Positions 34,901-43,315 of a DNA stretch of 64,000 bases are shown one piece after another (the stretch's first letter is position 1; each line of letters starts with the position of its first letter). The notes beneath the pieces are model-generated. The model was not told where the DNA came from. It saw only the letters and a list, made by a program, of their open reading frames with translations, and did no database searches. This stretch comes from Blastomussa wellsi (Eukaryota; Cnidaria; Anthozoa; Scleractinia; Plerogyridae): contig OX393568.1 in the NCBI GenBank assembly GCA_947652115.1, forward strand, positions 18,895,012-18,959,011, in the 5' to 3' direction. Both the position numbers and the translations under genes were made by a program.

Positions 34901-36794
34901 TCCCGCCATCTTGCGGCTGTTAGAGAAGTGGAAATGTGGTCGATAAATGCGAATTTTTTTTCAAGGACCACACCACTCGAATAATTTCACTTTATGGGTC
35001 CAATTAAACAACATGTGACAGAGATACGTTCATTTAAAAGATTTATTTGCAATATTTTTGTGCTTAAAGACACTGTAGCCGTATCCGCTAACGAAGCGTG
35101 AGTTTACTATTTATTCTTATTGGAAGCGAATAGAGGACTACTGAGTTCAACGGTTCACTGCACGAGGTGGAAACAATCACTATTTTGTTCCAGACAGGAC
35201 AGCTGGAATATCGACATATCTGTACAAAAGGAAAGGCACGTAATGATGCCGCAAATATCTTGTTTCTTTTAACTGCAAAGCCGCATGATTGTTCTCGTTT
35301 TTTTTTTGCGAATCTGAATCCAATCTCTTGGCTCTTGGATGTTAGCGGTGCAATACAACTTGAATGCTAAAATTGTTTTATGAGGCGAGCTTATGTCGGT
35401 AAAAGCTATGAGACCATATGTTTCAGAACGCAATCGACGTGATTACACTGAATACAAAACAAAACATGTATATATATATATAAATACAATAAATGTCCGT
35501 AGATCAATGAGAGTGAGTTGTGAAGTAAAGATTATTCTTGCTCTTCCATTTCAGAAAAAAGGACAAGATACTCATAAAACAGAAATTTCATAAAGCAAAT
35601 ACATATTAAAGAAAGTTATATGGAATCAGGAAAACGTTTACATTTACTTATCTTCCCTTGGATATCCAAAATTGCACATTAGAAAGAGATACAAATGTTT
35701 TAAAAAACTAGGGATATATTTCGATTATTCTGTGTTGGAACAACAATAACCTAGTTTTGCTGAAACAGCATTAGCTCGCGTTGGGCAAACTGATGCAAAT
35801 AAAGTAATATCAGATAAACTGGTAGAATAACAGAATAAAGAAATTTTATTACAAAATCTATCGACTCTTAGCCACGTTTGTTATTGTGACATAGATGACA
35901 TAGACGTGTATTTTGCGGCGGGTATTTTTTTTTCAAAATAGCTACAAAATGAGGGCAATTTGAATTAGAAAGCGAGAAGCGAGTGAACTGTTCTTGTTCC
36001 TTAATTGCTAAAGATAATATTTAAAAGAATACAAATTTTCACTAATTCCAAAAAAAAAAGCACACAGAAAGAAAGCTACCAAAAGAAGTAATGGCAATTA
36101 TTTAAGAAGTTCAAAGTTGTGCAAACTTATGTATTTCAGAAATTTCTCCATTTTTTGAAGTAAAATTTCAAAATCATCATTTCAAATTCCCTAAATCGAA
36201 AAATGTAAACTTAACTGAAAGTAAGGCGAAACTCGGTACACATTTCAACATTGTATTCTAACAATGTATAGAGTATTTACCGTTGGCCTCTGTTGTTCCT
36301 TTCATGAGAACAATTCCAAGTACAAGACCGGTGGCGAAAATCTGCAAAAAGTATGTTATAGTTAATAATAATTTTATCACAATTGAAACAATTAGACAGG
36401 GCAGAAAAACGAAATACGACCTCCCGTTATAAGGACGCCAATGGTACATAAGCTCAATATTTTGTATACAAGCCCTTTAAGGGATATAGACCAAATTTGG
36501 TGAATGCGAACCTTGAGATATAAGACCCTGTATTTCCGGAGAGGTGACATTTTGATCAGCAAATAACACATCGTTTTCTCAAATATCCCTGAGTAAGTTA
36601 AGTAAAGATGAACAAATTTTTGTAATAGTTTTGACCTATGTTAACACAAATGTAACCCTTTCAATTTTGATGTCGAATGGCAAGTTCAGCGTAAAAAAAT
36701 TATAAAAAAAGGTGCTTCAGCGTTTTTCCGCTGTGTCAAACAATTATCTTAGAAATCGTAAGCGAGTCCTTACCACAATGGCAGTTTCCTTCAT
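10567..36794 (-). CDS. Polycystin-1-like receptor/channel protein, complete 17-exon gene
   Basis: Exons in transcript order: 36774-36794, 36281-36341, 33837-34132, 33234-33390, 32132-32242, 31473-31811, 26615-29288, 25288-25900, 24463-24789, 21803-21949, 20894-21082, 18694-18948, 17772-18335, 17019-17249, 14385-16094, 13822-13993, 10567-12953. Every junction is GT/AG and phase-compatible. The exons total 10,254 nt, giving 3,417 residues plus a TAG stop. Domains by residue: signal peptide 1-26, discoidin 30-176, Pro/Thr linker 177-216, PKD-like repeats 217-1150, REJ about 1150-1700, GPS 1903-1945, first helix about 1967-1987, PLAT 2007-2120, ten further helices with the polycystin channel domain about 2550-3000, then a cytosolic tail of about 400 residues. 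The chosen ATG sits in a minimal exon that completes a signal peptide split by an intron. It is probably a surface mechano- or chemosensory receptor that partners a polycystin-2-type channel. An in-phase small exon could have been missed in the longer introns. Confidence 0.9.
13228..13335. repeat. Dispersed repeat fragment in an intron
   Basis: The stretch GGAAAACCGGAGAACCCGGA and the following ACTCAACCCACACATGGAAC have the look of a common coral interspersed repeat. It sits between exons 16 and 17 of the polycystin-1-like gene. The call rests on family resemblance only. Confidence 0.45.
13500..13610. repeat. Dispersed repeat with ACCAATGAGAGCGCG core, copy 1
   Basis: The core GACCAATGAGAGCGCG and CAGTATCTCAGTTATTT-like sequence here recur at about 38395-38460. 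Related pieces in inverse orientation are near 43100 (GCGCGCTCTCATTGGTC). The copies are diverged and intronic or intergenic. Confidence 0.5.
14385..16094 (-). CDS. Polycystin-1-like exon 15: PLAT domain and helices 2-6
   Basis: One 1,710-nt exon encodes a PLAT/LH2 domain (YKYEILVLTGMRKGAGTTA ... WYLKQVIIRDL ... NRWLAVEFDDGEV). It then encodes helices including LSCCLALLYCTMLTNAMFY, QVYIGIISGLIIFPVNITI, CVYFAWFGVFAVSFVSAFF, a paired segment QDIFISQPIKVLFLALFIAL and EIIIYVLFLLALFVVSFG. Acidic cytosolic loops (DLDEDEDN) lie between them. This matches the polycystin-1 order after the GPS. Confidence 0.9.
16452..16610. repeat. AGC/AGT trinucleotide microsatellite in intron 14
   Basis: Imperfect (AGTAGCAGC)n-type repeat. 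Together with the SINE next to it, it fills the intron between exons 14 and 15. Long poly-Leu and poly-Thr open frames here are artefacts of the repeat. Confidence 0.9.
16625..16805 (-). mobile_element. tRNA-derived SINE in intron 14
   Basis: On the minus strand the head reads GGCTTCATAGCTCAGTTGGT, with AGAGTATCGCAC following. That is an acceptor/D-arm with a good A box (TAGCTCAGTTGG). A degenerate B box (GGTTCGCATTAC) follows near 16710. The body continues with TTTCAGGCTTCTC and a tail toward 16630. A motif of about 27 bp (ATGATCATCGC-GTGAATTTC) flanks both ends in inverted orientation. It does not fold as a full tRNA, so I call a SINE rather than a tRNA gene. A related 3' part occurs at 54685-54785. 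Confidence 0.75.
16812..16980. repeat. GTG/GTA trinucleotide microsatellite
   Basis: (GTGGTA)n and pure GTG runs pass into AGCAGCAGAAG. The repeat abuts the SINE and ends about 40 bp from the exon 14 donor at 17018. It is strongly purine/pyrimidine-skewed. Confidence 0.9.
17019..18335 (-). CDS. Polycystin-1-like exons 13-14: GPS (GAIN) autoproteolysis site and first helix
   Basis: Exon 13 ends with CLFWINELEGWSIHGCR, and exon 14 opens with the second half of the GPS, ending CLCNHLTSFAAQVVV. The four Cys, the paired Trp and the His-Leu-Thr triplet are all intact, so cleavage between Leu and Thr is expected as in adhesion GPCRs and PKD1. The helix PMVFTVVLSILGVYILLLIW follows, then a basic stop-transfer RRR. 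Exon 14 ends in phase 0 just before PLAT. Confidence 0.9.
18694..25900 (-). CDS. Polycystin-1-like exons 8-12: REJ region
   Basis: The exons are 25288-25900, 24463-24789, 21803-21949, 20894-21082 and 18694-18948, all in phase. Exon 8 begins SCPERDCSVKL and carries REJ-type strands: YDWKLFK, VWREGGESGYVNKT, PPKAGNCSC, FQVSCRGW and PLSYGYSYG. Exons 9-12 encode the helical, Thr/Ser-rich section usual between REJ and GPS, including TQNLVNTLALLT and LAVMRAKTPGDK. The REJ module occurs in PKD1, PKDREJ and the sea-urchin egg-jelly receptors. Intron lengths here are 0.5-2.5 kb, and one holds the MITE at 23891. Confidence 0.8.
19400..19720 (-). repeat. Direct duplication of a unit of about 110-120 bp
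   Basis: Read on the minus strand, the module CCGATTG..CAGTGGC...GGCTTGC occurs twice, and each copy is followed by ATAACTG.. or ACTGAC and a CACCA block. The 111-codon open frame shows it as PIEQWPLACS...GFIPHHKSGP and ADWAVAAGLP...GCFLSHHQS. It has no known domain and lies inside an intron, so I treat it as a repeat. Confidence 0.5.
19884..20158. mobile_element. MITE with terminal inverted repeats GGTAGCGTTCCTTTTA
   Basis: The left end GGTAGCGTTCCTTTTAACCA and the inverse of the right end GGTAGCGTTCCTTTTAGCCA pair over about 35 bp, including a GGATC near the inner border. The interior (275 bp in total) has no transposase. The flanks share ATAATG (AAATAATG left, TATAATGA right), which may be a target duplication. 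It lies in the intron between exons 11 and 12. Confidence 0.7.
22660..22695. repeat. (TTG)n microsatellite
   Basis: About ten TTG units lie in intron 9, with a (GTGTGC)-rich stretch upstream at 22500-22535. No exon was found in this intron between 21950 and 24462. Confidence 0.8.
23891..24303. mobile_element. Large foldback MITE (413 bp) flanked by TTAA
   Basis: Almost the whole element is an inverted repeat. The left arm runs AGTGCACCTAACCCCAAAA... to GTTTGTGACGTCA (inverse), and the right arm ends GGGTTAGGGGCACT. A short loop lies near 24075-24095. TTAA is present on both sides (23887-23890 and 24304-24307), as for piggyBac-type insertion. No open frame. It lies in an intron of the polycystin-1-like gene. 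Confidence 0.85.
25060..25180. repeat. Minisatellite of GTACTACAG-type units
   Basis: Imperfect 9-12 bp units (GGTACTACAG, AGTACTGCAG, GGTACCACAG) are repeated about ten times. It lies in the intron between exons 8 and 9, about 100 bp from exon 8. Confidence 0.8.
26615..32242 (-). CDS. Polycystin-1-like exons 5-7: Pro/Thr linker and PKD repeats
   Basis: Exon 5 (32132-32242) encodes a linker rich in Pro and Thr (PPTSPPTTTPPPPTTS). Exon 6 (31473-31811) and the 2.7-kb exon 7 (26615-29288) encode PKD-type Ig-like repeats. Typical cores are W.FGD or W.LGDN (CSWTFGDKSS, CSWTLGDNTA), the HSYxxxGxFxxxV strand (LHRYAEEGAYDITV, KHSYTSSGSFAITV) and (V/A).N closings. Many N-glycosylation sequons are present, as expected for an ectodomain. 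Exon 7 ends in a Pro-rich stretch (PPPPPPPPTPPPPPEMK) before the REJ exons. It is unusually long compared with the other exons. Confidence 0.85.
29700..30400. repeat. Composite inverted-repeat element in intron 6
   Basis: Arms 29935-30057 and 30276-30400 are inverted copies of about 120 bp (CTGGTTTATTTCAGAAGTT and its inverse). The part 29705-29932 also resembles 54835-54985, sharing TTTTCTTCCAGCACATGAT-like and GTTGAGCAGTTTCTTAC-like stretches. On the minus strand a peptide similarity is visible (LLNEGLSVVENSGVQRFSV here against TARRGLDSLEKSGFQRFSV at 54.9 kb), so the family may derive from a coding sequence. Source gene unknown. Confidence 0.6.
31140..31322 (+). mobile_element. LINE 3' end relic (CATTA tail)
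   Basis: The stretch ends CCGTGTTTAAATAAAGTTTT followed by ACATTACATTAC, typical of the 3' terminus of CR1/L2-like elements with a short tandem tail. It includes an AATAAA-like signal. No coding part is recognisable here. Confidence 0.5.
32395..33215 (+). mobile_element. Decayed LINE 3' part in intron 4
   Basis: The frame 32471-32722 resembles the C-terminal region after the RT of CR1/L2-type LINEs: KVNKGAVRFVFRDKHTPSS, RTLFEQRLYKILCTVYK and NPESLYKLISP. The stretch 33115-33215 ends with GGGATAAGCTCCGGCCTGAT, then GACTTTACCTTTACCTTACC, a short-unit tail. The RT core is absent. Insertion lies between exons 4 and 5 of the polycystin-1-like gene and ends about 20 bp from the exon 4 donor. Confidence 0.6.
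33234..34132 (-). CDS. Polycystin-1-like exons 3-4: F5/8 type C (discoidin) domain
   Basis: Exon 3 opens at ECLRPVTFFVDPNRLQ and carries the family core: ASSSLDG, GAWCA, EEQWFEIDLQ, VGLQGR, and YIQYSTDKSMW. Exon 4 completes it with VLHMDSIAARYIRINPRSWN and ends LRTEVYGC, the usual discoidin ending. The cysteine pair EC and YGC brackets the fold. The domain probably binds carbohydrate or lipid at the far end of the ectodomain. Vertebrate PKD1 has leucine-rich repeats, WSC and a C-type lectin in that position, so the N-terminus differs. Confidence 0.9.
34219..34390. mobile_element. Foldback MITE with arms rich in TTTTACG(T/C)(G/A)CGTAAA
   Basis: The left GCGTGAATTTAACTGGTTTT and the inverse of the right GCGTAAATCTAATTGGCTTT pair, followed by ACGTGCGTAAAATAAA on both sides. 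Arms are about 37 bp and the interior about 95 bp. It lies just upstream of exon 3. Confidence 0.65.
34391..36280. other. Intron 2, repeat-rich, no exon seen
   Basis: This holds GC-rich CATCGAGCGCGCGCGCTGAG at 34706, short AT repeats at 35470-35485, and AT-rich sequence. All open frames are short and without domain signal. Confidence 0.4.
36281..36794 (-). CDS. Polycystin-1-like exons 1-2: split signal peptide
   Basis: Exon 1 is 21 nt (MKETAIV). Exon 2 continues in phase 0 with IFATGLVLGIVLMKGTTEAN and ends in phase 1. Joined, they make a compact signal peptide with a charged start, a hydrophobic core and a small-residue cleavage region near TTEA. This supports an independent start here rather than a start in the PAN exon at 39.1-39.5 kb. 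Confidence 0.75.
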
Positions 36795-38800
36795 CGCGAG
36801 TTTGATGAGAAATCCATTTTGAACAAGGAGATCATTTCCCCGGACGTAATGATCATAACCCACTCAACTCAACATTCAATTCCGCTTTAAAATAAATATG
36901 TTTTTAGTTACCCAATTAGAAATAGCAATAGCCAGCTTCGCATTAATGATTCAAGAGAATTCCCGCGGCTCTCTTAGGGAGAGAAAATGTATAACTAGTG
37001 TCTAGAAAATTTAACATAGAAGTCATTGAAAACTCAAATTAACTCGGAGCCTTTATTTATTTCCCTATTCTTTTTAAAGCTTTTTAGGCAAAGCTAAACC
37101 TTTAATGAGCAGTATGATAATTACATGAGATAAATCAAGTAGAATGTTTTCAAACAACACAAAACCAAAACCAAACGTTGTATCCAAGTAACAATAAAGC
37201 AGACCAAATTAATGATAAGCCCTCTGTCGAATATAGATCTTCTTTAAAAGCATCCTTTCAGAGAAGGAGTCTTTGTTACATTTACCCATTATCGGTCATG
37301 TTTTATGGGTACAGTTATCTATTGTTGCTTCTCGCTACTTTCGAGATGATTATAATTGATCATTAAATTTTCCATATTGCTATATTGTTTTGACATTTTT
37401 ATCCCTGAGTCTAATTTAATTTGATTCTTGTCTCTTCAGTGAAATAAATTTCACCTTATAATTAAAACTTAAGGTTTTTACTTTGTTCGGGTCAGTCGCT
37501 TGTTTGACAAAGAAAAAAAAAAGATGCAATGAAACTTATATTCCAATTATTAGGGCTACGAAGATAAATAAGCACAAATTAGGATAATAGCCAAACATTG
37601 ATATACCACTGATACGGAACCGACATTAAAATATATATTTCAAGGTAAATCATGAAAATTTAACCGCTGCCTAAATTTTATCGAAGTTACCCAGTACAGG
37701 TTCATTTGTATAAACACTGGCATTCCGAATTGTGTTTATGAAGTCGTTTCTAAATTAGGAGATAACTCCGCTGCTGTTTACAGCCCTAGTATCATGACGC
37801 CAGTCTCTTGAATTTAAATGATCTCTTCAATCTCGCTGCCGAATTTTAATGCAAAGAAATAAGGCTTAGGGGCAGTCGGAAATGAATTGATTTTATATAT
37901 TTTAAATAGGTATAGAAGTACGCAAGGGAAATAAAGAGCTCAATAGTTGATTTCTAGTTATAACGCGTTATCAAGCTGTTAATTCAAGCAGTGCTCGCCT
38001 TTCGATCCGGTAGCCTGCTTGGAAGCGGTTGCACCACGTAGAGTTCCTCAAAGATTAGCACAGACATCAACATATATCATTGCAAGGTTACGAAAAAACT
38101 GTTATATTCCTCAGTTTTATGGTACAACTCAATTTTTTTTTATGAACATTCTAATTGTCACTTGCAACATTGATTGAAACCAAATTGAACAACATTTGGG
38201 ACATTTATGCAAACCCGACATGTAGTCGAGGGTTTGCATAACTTTTGAGATTCTCCCAAGCCCCTGAGTGTTTAGACGAGGATATTGAAACCTGAAAAAA
38301 GTGTTCTGCATGTTGCTTTAATAAAATATTTCTCAAACTTCCCACTTATCCCTGACGTCACAACCGTGTTTGCTTATACTCGCATGTAAACACTCTTATT
38401 GACCAATGAGAGAGCGCGCAGTATCTCAGTTATTTTATCTCAGTTATTATTTTTATGATAATTCAGAGAAAAGCTTAACGCTGCAGCATAATTGGGTGCC
38501 AAAATCGACATCTCAATTGTTTCGATAATCCATTTTATAACCTTTCTGCCCAGGTGAAAGCTTGATATTACAGGAAAGGAAACCGTAGAAAGCGTTGACT
38601 GTGCTCGTTTAGTGGAAGGAAGTAACTTGTCATTCACAGGTAATAGAAGGAATTTTTTTACCCCACCAAACGAAAGTTAATGGTTCCTGCTCTGATACAA
38701 TAAGTTATTAAACTGAATAGGAAATATAAAACAAATAATTACTTCGCGCAACTTCAACCAATGGAAAAACACAGCAGCCGTAATCGACTGGTTCAACTCC
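36795..38800. other. Region upstream of the polycystin-1-like start
   Basis: This lies between exon 1 of the polycystin-1-like gene and the assembly gap. It contains the second ACCAATGAGAGAGCGCG repeat (38395-38460) and a small palindrome ATGCAAACCC..GGGTTTGCAT at 38208-38240. No exon with a domain was recognised. A promoter should lie here, but no clear core element can be assigned. Confidence 0.4.
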
Positions 38801-39000
38801 NNNNNNNNNNNNNNNNNNNNNNNNNNNNNNNNNNNNNNNNNNNNNNNNNNNNNNNNNNNNNNNNNNNNNNNNNNNNNNNNNNNNNNNNNNNNNNNNNNNN
38901 NNNNNNNNNNNNNNNNNNNNNNNNNNNNNNNNNNNNNNNNNNNNNNNNNNNNNNNNNNNNNNNNNNNNNNNNNNNNNNNNNNNNNNNNNNNNNNNNNNNN
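38801..39000. other. Assembly gap (200 N)
   Basis: Exactly 200 undetermined bases, likely a fixed-size gap. It lies 140 bp downstream (minus sense) of the PAN exon donor, so further exons of that gene may be hidden. Confidence 1.
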
Positions 39001-39139
39001 TTAAACTGTCCGCTATTACCAGATTCGACTTCAGTCGAGTTGCATTAAGAGAGCTGGTTCGAAAGAGAAAATGAGGTTTAAATATTGAAAAGGAAGATAT
39101 ATAGAAAAGAAAGAGTGAGGGGATATGATAATAGCTTAC

Positions 39140-39520
39140 CAGATCATTTCTCTTTATTTGTACAAAGAGAAAACCAGGCATCTGGTTCAGCTTGGTGCGT
39201 TCCTTGTTTGAAGCAATGGTCTCTTCACTCAGTTCACACAGTCCGTTTTGACCTTCTGAATCTTGGTAATTAAAGGAAGAGCATTTAGCACCCTTCAAGC
39301 AGAGATGGGCGCATCGTAGCATACTCGAACAAATATGGCGTCCAAGCTTTGGACCTGTTATGGCATATCCATCAACATTTATGAACGCTCCATTTATAGC
39401 GATGTTACTGGGTGGTACCGGATCGACTTCCTCTGGAAAACACCGATTCAATAGCACAATTATGATAATAACGACAATTTTGTTCCCAAAATGTAGGCAA
39501 CAACACGCCGTTCGTGGCAT
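39140..39520 (-). CDS. PAN/apple-domain first exon of a secreted or membrane protein (partial)
   Basis: The ATG at 39518-39520 starts MPRTACCCLHFGNKIVVIII, a signal or anchor segment, followed by a PAN module. Features of the module are ITGPKLGRHICSSMLRCAHL, CLKGAKCSSFNYQDSEGQNG, CELSEETIASNKE and GFLFVQIKRNDL. A consensus donor (GTAAGC) follows at 39138-39139, in phase 0. Downstream exons were not found. A gap starts 140 bp further on. It could be the start of a separate truncated gene, or an alternative first exon that splices into phase-0 exon 2 of the polycystin-1-like gene at 36341. PAN plus discoidin is a common cnidarian arrangement. I favour a separate gene because exon 1 at 36774 supplies its own signal peptide. 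Confidence 0.65.
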
Positions 39521-41350
39521 CTTATTTCGGACAGTTGACAATATTGTTAACTGAAAGGTGCTAGGCGGCATTCACAGATATTAAATTTGAGTAATTATTT
39601 CATTCCGCACGCAAATTAAATGAAAAACATATCTGAGCACCTGACCAAATAAACAGAATTATATATTTCCAAATTAAATACGACTACTTCAGACAGTTGT
39701 TTCACTTGTGTACTATTAACAAAAGGTTATGCGCCATACTGGCTTGCCTAGACGCGCTGACTGTCATAAAAGCACTGTTGCATGTACGAAACAAGTTACT
39801 TTCACGAGTGTCACATCGAAGGTTTGTAAACAGCATGTTTAATTATTTCTATCAGTGGCTTGAAAACTGTCAGTCAAAGTATTTGCACATTCGACTCTTG
39901 TGTACGAGGATGATGGATCTATATTATTAACTGTCTACTTAAGTTGTGTGAATGCAATCTATGCTTGGAGGCACAATGTTATGAAAAAACGCCAGTGGCA
40001 AGACCTTGAAATACAACGGGAGTAAAACACTACGGTTAATAAATACTTACTTCTTCCCAAAGATGAGAAGAATAAATTTTAGAAAAAAATATATGTGCGT
40101 TATGTTGTCTGTCGCTCCCTATAAAGCTGATGTGAACCTTGTTAGACGATTCAGGTCAAGGAACTGCAAAGGGTACAACTTACACTGAGTCAAACCGGAT
40201 GTTATTTTCATGGGAACTCTGCAATCGGTTGAGGCACAATGTTCGAATATTGATTGTCAGTTTGATCGATCAACTTGAAACTTTTAATTCCAATTTTCTC
40301 AAGCGAGTTGACAAGTAAATATTTCATTTTTGCCGTGTAAAACGATGTAATGTAACCTCTGTTTTAAAGAAACAGAAAATAATTACTCCATAGGCCTAGG
40401 TCAAAGACCAAAACTGGGAACCACCCTTCATAATTAATTATAGACGCTAGCTGTAACTTACGGAGCAAATATTACCTTTTTAAGCGTAATTCCCAGTTTG
40501 GTGATTTGAACTAAGCCTGTCGCTTTTTTCTAGCCGGCCATTGGATCGAATATAATAATTGGTTGGCTGCTAAGTTAACTATAGTAGTTACACCTTGCGA
40601 TACCCAAGCAGGAAGCATGAGCTAAACCTCGCTCTTGGACATTTCCAAAACCAAAACCCACGCGTGAAAAATAGCGGGGCAAGGGAGATATTTAAACGAC
40701 TCTCGCCGTCAAAATGTACGGCGGAAGTATTTCAAAATACATTTAAGCCTCAAAAGCTCAAGAGGCCGCTTGAATCAGGCGGCGTCTAGAATTCGTTACA
40801 AGTTTGAACTCATTTCGAAATCTTCGTCGAAAGTTTACCAGACGAAAAAAATGGCGAAACAACCATACACTGGGAAGCCATGTTTACATTGTGCGAATCA
40901 TTAATTTCGGCTGCCATTAATTTCAGCTAACGAGAACTTTTTATCTGCGTTGGTAGGACAGGACATGCCGCCGCAATCACTAACAACTGTTAAGAATGTC
41001 GCCACGTAACTAAAGACTTTACCAGAACTAACTATCATGGTTAGCGGGGTAGATGTGACCACAGCAATTATCTGACTCGCCAACGAGCATGCGGTTCATT
41101 ATTTTACTCTTTACTTGGAAAACGTTAGGCATTCCATTTTTGTCTTTATCTTAAGGTTAGCGTGTTTGAAATTGGTTTTGAAGTCATCCGCGCTTTTCTT
41201 AACTTACTTTTATTTTTTTAAGCGATGTAATTTAAAGGAGCTGCGTTACGATATTTTTAGTCGTTTTGACGACAAACCAAATAACCTTCAAAATTTAGTA
41301 AACCTAAAAACAATTGTTTACTAAGGAAGAAAACACCCAACGGGATGATG
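39521..41350. other. Intergenic, no gene recognised
   Basis: AT-rich sequence with short open frames and no domain signal. Confidence 0.4.
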
Positions 41351-41356
41351 CCAAAC

Positions 41357-41562
41357 CCAAAAGGAACAATATAATTTGGTTTTATCAACTGGGTTGATAA
41401 TGTCAATTGGCAACCGTAAAGAGATTCAAGAGCTGACGTTTCGAGCGTTAGCCCTTCGTCGGAGCGAAGGGCTAACGCTCGAAACGTCAGCTCTTGAATC
41501 TCTTCACGGTGGCCAATTGACATTATCAACCCAGTTGATAAAACCAAATTATATCGTTAAAC

Positions 41563-41607
<45 letters not shown>

Positions 41608-41624
41608 CTATCCAAAAGGAACAA
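41357..41624. mobile_element. Foldback element, possible Penelope-like terminal piece with degenerate hammerhead motif
   Basis: Two arms of about 91 bp (41370-41460 and 41463-41553) are inverted around GCCCTTCGTCGGAGCGAAGG. A tail to about 41611 carries CACCACAGTTTCTTTAGAAA. The 13-bp CCAAAAGGAACAA stands on both sides (41357-41369 and 41612-41624), a convincing target duplication. Each arm holds GAAGGGCTAACGCTCGAAAC followed by GTCAGC. This resembles the hammerhead core (CUGANGA, GGGC-UAAC-GCUC, GAAAC, GUC) reported in terminal repeats of Penelope-like elements, with the first box damaged (CCGACGA or GAGCGAA). Foldback and target duplication are seen; the family assignment is inference. Confidence 0.6.
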
Positions 41625-42089
41625 GGCTGGTTAACAATGGAGAAGAGTGAGACGGATTACATATGACGAGCTATTTTTTTTTTTTCAAAATGAACGATCC
41701 ATGACGTAGCTTCTTTAATAAAAGCAGAACGACCTCACGGTCATTTTAATTATTTTCTTCTTATCATAATTCCAGAAATTCTTGCTATGCAGGTTGTCGC
41801 CTCGTGAGCCCACACGACTTTAAAAATGTGACGAAATTCGTGATAAATTTAACTACAGGACAAACCGGCTTAAAAACGTCAGTTTGTCATATAGCGTTTT
41901 ATTGACACTCGATGGTCAATTAACTCCAAACTTAAAGGCAAAATGTCGGCAAACATTTTATAATGAGAGAGAAGAGGGGCTGTGACCAAATGTTAGTGTT
42001 AAACCAGTATACAACGGCGCCCAAACATTGCAACTGTTGTTAGTTGCCCGAATCCCTATTTTCGATGGTTCAAACAATTGCTGATGGTA

Positions 42090-42190
42090 CGAAAACGTAT
42101 TGTGCGACAGAGCGAGCCTTTACAAGACGATTTAAAGATGACACGAAAGTTGTGAGAAACATTATTGCAATTTATGAAAGGAAACTTATA
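42090..42190 (+). pseudogene. GPCR relic on the opposite strand
   Basis: The plus strand translates to TRRFKDDTKVVRNIIAIYE, matching TSRRLKEDTKVVKIIIAILI at the loop 3/helix 6 border of the nearby receptors. The match is lost on both sides. It is a short, decayed and inverted member of the same GPCR family. Confidence 0.5.
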
Positions 42191-43229
42191 TCTATACAAA
42201 TATACAGGGGTATCTTCCGGACTGGGATTTTTCATGTTTATTATTTCGCGCATCAGATCACCAGCATTGTGGCTTATATTCATCTTACGGAGCTTTTTCT
42301 ATGCTCGTTGTAGAAGCTAAAGAGCAGTGGAATCGGATGCGAGATTTCAAGAAAAGATTTGACATTTTTCCTTTTGTCGCTCAAAGATAGTTTAACGCAT
42401 CAGCACGAGAGCTCTTTTGCATTCTGCTATTATTATAATACAACATACAGTTAATTATTCACTTACTTCAGTGTATTAAATTAATCAGAATAAGCTAATG
42501 TACAGTACATCACTTTTGAGTACGTTATGTTATAATGGAATTGAACGGAACTACAAAAACAAAAACAAGAACTTAAAGAGCCTTTGCCACTTTTCTGCGC
42601 ATGTGTGACGATTTGATTTCTGGCCCGATGGACCAATTATACAATTATTTTTTAATGAAACCTTAGCGTTCCGGGCTCCGCCATGTTTGAAACTTACTTC
42701 CCTTGGAATGATGGGATATATATATTAGATATGGGAAACACCGCTGCACAATTGGATTGCAGTCTAGCAGTCACCAACTCACCAAGTATAGTAAACAATG
42801 GGACAAAATTTTCATTTCATAGGAATTTTAAATAAAACGGCAAAGAATATAGAACAATTTTTGTTCCAAATCATCTAAAAATCCCCCAAAATCCCCAAAA
42901 TTTCTAAAAAATCTCCTGATGCTCTAAAAATCCTAAAAAAAATCCGGCTTTTTGTGTCTAGGCCCACGACAACCGCTTCTTCTTTTTCATTTGCTAACAC
43001 TGCATGTGAGTAAATCGCAAGCTTGTACAAAATAATTTCATTTTCGATGTATACAGATTTGTTTCGCTAAATGTATTTATATAATAACAAAATCAATGCG
43101 CGCGCTCTCATTGGTCAATCAGCTATGGTTTATTGTGCCGGTAAACCCATGGAAAAATCGCGCGTATTCTGGATTATTATGTAAAAGCAATAGACCACAA
43201 TTTCTATGGGTTTACAGGGGTAATAACCC

Positions 43230-43315
43230 ACGCGGGATGTTTGGGAGAACACGAGAAAAGTTTGTAAATCACGAGCCGCAGGCGAGTGATTTACAAACTT
43301 TTCGAGTGTTCTAAT
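43230..43315. repeat. Short palindrome
   Basis: ACACGAGAAAAGTTTGTAAA and its inverse surround CACGAGCCGCAGGCGAGTG. Same style as the foldbacks at 1286 and 6785. Confidence 0.6.

Noticed and set aside
41257..41594. Mirror-image peptides with LTFRALALR and LTLETSALES on both strands
   Set aside because: Both are translations of the two arms of the foldback element.
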